Below, in pieces: positions 61,301-64,000 of a DNA stretch of 64,000 bases. Position 1 is the first letter of the stretch. Every line of letters begins with the position of its first letter. The translations under genes were made by a program, and so were the position numbers. The stretch lies in NCBI GenBank assembly GCA_044234625.1, contig JBIIIP010000002.1:24793-88792 (forward strand). The letters run 5' to 3'. This DNA is from CACORA01 sp044234625. GTDB taxonomy: Bacteria > Planctomycetota > Planctomycetia > Pirellulales > UBA1268. Under the pieces are notes generated by a model that worked only from the letters and a program-made list of their open reading frames with translations, had not been told where the DNA came from and searched no databases.

Positions 61301-61365
61301 CCACTACCACCGCGCCTCGAGGCCGGTCGTCACGCCGTGGAGCAACACGCTCCCGTTCGTGTTGA
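55384..61365 (+). CDS. uvrA: Tandem (double-length) UvrA excinuclease subunit
   Basis: A 1993-residue protein made of two complete UvrA sequences joined head to tail. The first covers about 1-970 and begins IVVRGAREHNLRDVTVGLPR. The second starts near residue 1010 with IMVRGAAQHNLKQVDADIPR, after a basic linker. Four P-loops of type G-V/P-S-G-S-G-K are at about 32, 665, 1037 and 1645. Four LSGGE signatures and the zinc-finger cysteine pairs are kept in both halves. UvrA normally works as a dimer that scans DNA for lesions and loads UvrB, and here the dimer would be covalent. The start fits the TACAAT hexamer. The last 62 bases overlap the convergent BBP7 gene. Confidence 0.95.
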   Translation: MDVSPIVVRGAREHNLRDVTVGLPRGRLVCLSGVSGSGKSSLAFDTLYAEGQRRYVESLSTFARQFLGQLPRPDVDSVTGLSPSISIAQKSAGTNPRSTVATMTEIHDFLRVLYARVGTAHCPECDAVLEAQPRDQMVERILAARGGRQVMILAPLVKEAKGEHRDLFTDLVRQGFTRARVDGRVCRVEDPPALEKLLKHTIDVVVDRLVPEEATRSRVAEAVELALRVGGGLVIVADDGDDPDDLILSSRYACVACGVSYATPEPQLFSFNSPQGACPTCDGLGDIYGIDPAKLVTDPEKSLKKGCMGVLGTFRDMPRWLRRLLNGVAAHAEKKRKWPAGTLLETPWQDLSALQKKIWLNGTGIDEIAVSWKRGRAERGARTKFEGLLAMLAARWRNAKSGIMRRMLEKLMSITPCHDCQGARLSRQSRAVRITSRARGWRDDGGRGEASLSLDRLCSLPIAAARAFLSDLVLDDTQAIIATELLKEIRSRLEFLDQVGLGYLALDRKAPTLSGGESQRIRLAAQIGSGLSGVLYVLDEPSIGLHARDNAKLLGALEQLRDKGNTVVVVEHDEDTIRAADWVVDFGPGPGKRGGEVVAEGTPDDVAQSERSITGSFLAGRDAIEVPAKRRQPSQTSIRLRGVRHNNLRGVDVEIPLGLFVCVTGVSGSGKSSLVGDVLEPELRRRLGSEAAQPGEFDAIEGTEQLDKVIVIDQSPIGRTPRSNPATYVKVWDDIRSLFTMLPEAKKRGWKAGRFSFNVAGGRCEACEGNGSARLDMDFLADVWVTCEVCGGARFAKDTLEVRWKGKNVAELLNMEIGEARELFADAPDIARKLETLCDVGLDYLHLGQPSPTLSGGEAQRVKLSRELAKRSTGKTLYILDEPTTGLHMADVRQLITVLERLVAAGNTVLVVEHNLDVVKRADWVIDLGPEGGSGGGEVVAEGTPEQIAKVKASHTGRALVPVLRAAKGRRAGRQNRRPQGSAIAARERQAAQSTLARVADISRDPGPPAIMVRGAAQHNLKQVDADIPRGALTVCCGPSGSGKTSLAFDTLYAEGQRRYVESLSPYARQFVGQVPKPIFERIEGLSPAVAIEQRATGSTPRSTVGTLTEMYDYFRVLAARLGEMHCPDCSTPVGAQSIDQTVERLFAHDPGTRLLLLAPVELRVGQAPEALFASLRAAGYVRLRIDGQTVHLDEKPTLDRKRKSRIEIVVDRLTVNPAERSRFAQSAEAAFDAGGGTMLVARAVAGRDEPDWPVEVHSRKLACPSCGRGFKPLEPRQFSFNSPLGWCASCDGLGTRTGVEHASLVRDASRSLAEGSLDLWPSLAAPVGRTLLDALCKATGLPGDVPLADLSGMQQRVLFEGTGEKWIEAKGFAFRFKGLENACEEAARLVVGLRGKVDAVMGEVPCSECGGSRLADVASAVTLWGRTLDVWCRMPLGRLQQELATISIDEADKKIAGDLLRELQSRVAFLVDVGLDYLDMARPAGSLSGGELQRIRLAAQVGSGLTGVLYVLDEPTIGLHPRDTHRLIRALGKLRDLGNTLVVVEHDRDVVSAADQALDFGPGSGREGGHIVAQATPARLAATKRSVTGPYLTARHACDAVLEKKRLHGRREPQGWLNIRGIRHRTLKGVDARIPLGVLAAVTGPSGSGKTSLVLEVLWRALARRLHAAREQPGQHDAVHGLDAIDKVILVDQEAIGSTPGSTPATYTGVFDHIRQLYAKTPEARTRGFTQRTFSFNVPGGRCEACEGLGQRRVEMHFLPDVWVECEACKGRRYSAETLHAKWHGKSIADVLEMSVADAAQLFDTVPHIARILGTLVDVGLGYVTLGQPAPQLSGGEAQRVKLSRELAKPGTGRTLYILDEPTTGLHFADIEKLLHVLERLVDAGNTVLVVEHNLEVIAAADWVLDMGPEAGDGGGKIVCEGPPEDIVIHARRAAAAEFTKLLRSHTGEALDAFGLVAAAGGHQPAKAPSIATTTAPRGRSSRRGATRSRSC

Positions 61366-62530
61366 TCGTCGCCGCACCGGCCCCGCCGACGAGGTTGAGC
61401 TGATCGGCCGGCACCGCGACCCCGCTCAGCCAGAAGACCGAGTAACCGGCCCGCCACGACAGCCATTTGGCGAGTCGCACGCTGCTGTTGAAGCCCACCT
61501 CGCCGAAGAACGACGTCTGATCAGCGGCCGCCGACTGCTGGCCGAGGATGCCGGCTTCGCTCGTCCGCTGGAAGGCGTTGTTATAGAACACGCCCGCCTT
61601 GGCGACGCCATTCACCGAGAAGGGATACGCCCCGGCGACGGCCCGCTTGGAGTTGCCCCAGAAGAGGAGATCGGCTCCGAACTGGCCGCCGTAGAGATCG
61701 TTGCCCGCCTGCGAGTCGAGCGAGGCGATTGCGGGATTGGCCGTGTCGACGATCTGCAGCCGCTGGTTCCATTCCACCCACCGAAAGCCGGCGAGCCAAG
61801 TGATTGCCGAATCGTTGGAACGACGCCGCCAGTTCAGTTCGGCGCTCTGGATCTGACCGGTGGAGAGCATGTCACTCTCCATCGTCGGAGGCGTGAATCC
61901 GACCGGCATGTTCGCGGCATTGTAGGTGCCGGGTGGCACTTTCTGCTCGCCGGCGAACGAACCAACATTGAAGTAGTTGCCCTCGATCGCATAGCACTGG
62001 TCGAGGTTCACGAACAAGCCATAGCGGGCCCCGGCCGCGGCCACCGTCTGCAACTGGTTGATGTCGATGACGGTGGTCCCCGAGCTGAGGATGGGGCGGC
62101 TGGGAATGTTGCCCTGCCAGAGCACGAGGGCGTCGACCTGGCCGACCAACCGCGGCGACGCGTCGCCCAGCACACGGTTGAAGTAACCGGCGGCATGACG
62201 GAAGCCGTCCTTGGGGGATCCGCCGGTGCAGCCGCCGGCATCGCAGCACTCGATGAAGGCCGGCATGTCGCTCACGTCGACGGGCGAGCCACCGTCTTCA
62301 GCGACCGTGCCAGGATTCGCCGCATTGATGGGCGAGGGCGCGAGCACCGAATCCGCGTCTTCGACCGGGAGGTCTGCTGAAACCAGCTCCTCTTCGGGCT
62401 GATCCGTGGCGATAAATTCCGCCGCCGGGGCCGTGGCGTCGTCGGCATCAAACCCACCCGCCCCAGCGGCGGCAGGCACCAGCGAAACCACGCAAGCGGC
62501 GATCTTGGCCCAATCATTCCAAGCGTTCAT
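61304..62530 (-). CDS. BBP7-type outer-membrane beta-barrel protein
   Basis: A 408-residue protein with a signal peptide ending near PAAAGAGG. An acidic low-complexity stretch (about 28-75) and a Cys-containing segment (FIECCDAGGCTGG) follow. Alternating strands run to a C-terminal tryptophan (VTTGLEARW), as expected for an outer-membrane barrel. Motifs such as LVGQVDALVLWQGN, SAELNWRRRSNDSAITWLAG and FRWVEWNQRLQIVDT match the planctomycete BBP7 porin-like family. GGGAGGG precedes ATG 62530. The role is probably a structural or porin protein of the outer membrane. Confidence 0.85.
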   Translation of the reverse strand: MNAWNDWAKIAACVVSLVPAAAGAGGFDADDATAPAAEFIATDQPEEELVSADLPVEDADSVLAPSPINAANPGTVAEDGGSPVDVSDMPAFIECCDAGGCTGGSPKDGFRHAAGYFNRVLGDASPRLVGQVDALVLWQGNIPSRPILSSGTTVIDINQLQTVAAAGARYGLFVNLDQCYAIEGNYFNVGSFAGEQKVPPGTYNAANMPVGFTPPTMESDMLSTGQIQSAELNWRRRSNDSAITWLAGFRWVEWNQRLQIVDTANPAIASLDSQAGNDLYGGQFGADLLFWGNSKRAVAGAYPFSVNGVAKAGVFYNNAFQRTSEAGILGQQSAAADQTSFFGEVGFNSSVRLAKWLSWRAGYSVFWLSGVAVPADQLNLVGGAGAATINTNGSVLLHGVTTGLEARW

Positions 62531-62737
62531 GGCGTTACGACCCTCCCTGGAGAAAATGTCCGCCTGTTGTTTCGACTGCGGGTGGTGAGGGTCGTGACCA
62601 TCGCTCCTCGAATTCCCGTCACGAAAGCGGCGGCCCCTGGGGGGCCGGGGAAGACTTTTCCGGGGCCAGACGGCCGCGCAGTTTGCCGGGCTTGCCGCGG
62701 CGCACCGGCCGCCGCGATGAGGCCGGATGAAACCTGC

Positions 62738-63757
62738 CTACCCCGCCGTCTCCACGATCTCGCAGGCGCCGCCGGTGGTGGGGCGGGTGAAGAGAATGTT
62801 GAGCGTCCGCAGATAGGTGTGCAGGCCGGCGTCCTGGATGGGAAGGATGTGGGCGGGGTGTCCCGACTCGTTGTGGTGCGAATGCCACAGGCCCGGCGGC
62901 GTGATAAACACGGAATGCGGCTGCCAGTCGAAACGCTCGCCGTCCTTGATCGTGCCATCCTTGGCGAGCGCCTTGCCTACCATCGTGTAGCAGCCTGGCC
63001 GCGCATCGACCACGAGATCGACCGCCACCGATTGGTGCCGGTGCGGGGCCTGCACGGCGTCTACCGGCAGGATGCCGAACATCGCCCACAGCACGTGCGT
63101 GATCGTCTTCGTCTGGGGAAAGAGGCGATGCCCGAGGAGGATGCTGAGGCGGTTCGCCTTGGCGCTCGCCGGATCGCGGATCACCGCCTCCAGCGCCTCG
63201 CGGATCGCGTCATGCCGATAGAGCGTGGGGGGAAACTGCTGCTGCACCGCCTCCGCGCCGAGATACCGCATGAGCGGCTCATCGTGCACCCAGTAGAGGG
63301 CCGCGTCGTCAGCCGCGATGTGCGTGGCCCGACATCGGGCTGGCAGCGTGAACAGGTCGCCCGACCGCCACGGGATCTCGAGGTCGCCCGGCACGGCTGC
63401 CGCCGTGCCCCCGCCGGCCGGATCGGCCAGCCGCGTGGTGCCGGTGCCACGCATCACGAAAAACAACTGGCTCGTGGCGTTGGCCGAAGTGATGTGGGCA
63501 TCGCCCGGGCAGACGTGCAGAAAATTCGCGCACAGTCCCGGCGACGTCGCCGGGCCCGTGCAGCCGAGCGTCGCGCTCGTGTCAAGGGGCACCGTCCGCG
63601 TGCCCCCCTGCTCATGCAACTCGGCCCCGAACCGCACCCCCGGAATGGCGGCGAGCGTGCCATCGGTGATCGGGTTGGAGGCGTAACGGTAGTCTTGGAA
63701 GCGGGCCGGCTCGGTGAGTTTCTCGGCGAGCGTGTGTTCGTGGGCGGGCTGGAGCAT
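62738..63757 (-). CDS. Gentisate 1,2-dioxygenase-like bicupin
   Basis: A 339-residue protein with two cupin halves. The C-terminal half has QAPHRHQSVAVDLVVD and PGLWHSHHNESGHPAHILPI, rich in metal-binding histidines. The N-terminal half has SQLFFVMRGTGTTRL and WRSGDLFTLPA without the same His set. This is the gentisate/salicylate 1,2-dioxygenase layout, enzymes that cleave aromatic rings with Fe(II). No other aromatic-degradation gene is visible, so substrate and even activity are uncertain. ATG 63757 with AGGGA upstream is preferred over GTG 63775. Confidence 0.78.
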   Translation of the reverse strand: MLQPAHEHTLAEKLTEPARFQDYRYASNPITDGTLAAIPGVRFGAELHEQGGTRTVPLDTSATLGCTGPATSPGLCANFLHVCPGDAHITSANATSQLFFVMRGTGTTRLADPAGGGTAAAVPGDLEIPWRSGDLFTLPARCRATHIAADDAALYWVHDEPLMRYLGAEAVQQQFPPTLYRHDAIREALEAVIRDPASAKANRLSILLGHRLFPQTKTITHVLWAMFGILPVDAVQAPHRHQSVAVDLVVDARPGCYTMVGKALAKDGTIKDGERFDWQPHSVFITPPGLWHSHHNESGHPAHILPIQDAGLHTYLRTLNILFTRPTTGGACEIVETAG

Positions 63758-63848
63758 GGAGTTTTGTCCCTGCACAATACGGAGAATGGGAGATCGACGG
63801 TGAACGTGAAATCCTTATGATGCGGCGGGGATTGTACCCCGACCGATC

Positions 63849-64000
63849 ATGGTACACACCTCCCGCATCGTGTCCTTGCTTCCCGCCGCGACGGAGATCG
63901 TGGCGTTGCTGGGAATCGCCGACCGACTGGTGGCACGGTCGCATGAATGCGACGAGCCCACGGCGGTCGCGACACTACCCGCGCTGACTTCCCCCCGCAT
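63849..64000 (+). CDS. BtuF-like periplasmic-binding-fold protein, N-terminal fragment
   Basis: The first 50 residues of a protein that runs off the right edge. RIVSLLPAATEIVALLGIAD and LVARSHECDEPTAVATLPAL match the start of the cobalamin-binding BtuF/FepB-type domain. Planctomycete versions often lack a signal peptide, as here, and may act in the cytosol. It is divergent from the cupin gene, with 91 bases between the starts. The rest of the gene is needed to confirm the call. Confidence 0.75.
   Translation, partial: MVHTSRIVSLLPAATEIVALLGIADRLVARSHECDEPTAVATLPALTSPR

Noticed and set aside
1..64000. CRISPR arrays, rRNA genes, phage genes, insertion-sequence transposases or a replication origin
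   Set aside because: No regularly spaced repeats, rRNA motifs, transposase or integrase signatures or DnaA-box clusters were seen in any intergenic region.

Overview
The window is high-GC (roughly two thirds G+C), densely coded bacterial chromosome. It looks like a planctomycete of the Pirellulales type. The evidence is the gene content: a BBP7-type outer-membrane barrel, a WD40 protein ending in the carbohydrate-binding-like module seen in planctomycete cytochrome proteins, a lysine-rich 'MARKIVNRKELR' small protein, a TIGR03790 protein, a head-to-tail fused double UvrA, a FloA/NfeD raft operon, and a PqqD-like protein with a DPVHEVD tail. The assignment rests on recognition, not on a search.

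Layout. 1-9.3 kb: a giant unknown protein runs off the left edge. It is followed by a divergent PQQ-propeller protein and a six-gene leftward operon (M28 peptidase, lipoyl-like domain lacking its lysine, Lnt, coiled-coil membrane protein, 50-residue membrane protein, MtfA). 9.4-25 kb is the most accessory-looking part. It holds a TIGR03790 protein behind a perfect 15-bp inverted repeat, a phosphatase, a lower-GC two-gene island (ATP-grasp ligase plus unknown) bracketed by imperfect direct repeats, and a tightly coupled rightward operon of PqqD-like, HPr-kinase-like, two GT2 and one nucleotidyltransferase gene. A secreted propeller glycosidase-like gene, a thioredoxin-protease fusion and metG follow. 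Two 199-bp copies of a dispersed repeat lie at 11.2 and 24.4 kb in opposite orientation.

25-46 kb: mostly housekeeping and envelope genes. These are a UspA protein, epmA, a PilT ATPase beside a degenerate GspE/PilB-like partner, an unknown-thiS-thiG-hisF operon, a WD40 protein, nadA, a histone-H1-like protein, a lipoprotein, a DEDD exonuclease, a Gfo/Idh/MocA oxidoreductase, a rhomboid protease, an HpnN-like RND transporter and an SH3-like secreted protein. 46-64 kb: the NfeD/FloA operon with a strong terminator, pyrE, a secreted repeat protein with an alpha/beta hydrolase, an ECF sigma factor with a membrane partner, tRNA-Ala(CGC), the tandem uvrA, the BBP7 barrel, a gentisate-dioxygenase-like cupin and the start of a BtuF-like gene.

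Themes. Many genes are translationally coupled by ATGA overlaps. Several genes have a TANNNT hexamer exactly at -12 to -7 relative to the start codon, which suggests leaderless mRNAs. Three convergent gene pairs overlap at their 3' ends. The best candidate for an undescribed system is the 14.7-19.0 kb PqqD/HprK-like/GT2/GT2/nucleotidyltransferase operon, perhaps together with the neighbouring ATP-grasp island.
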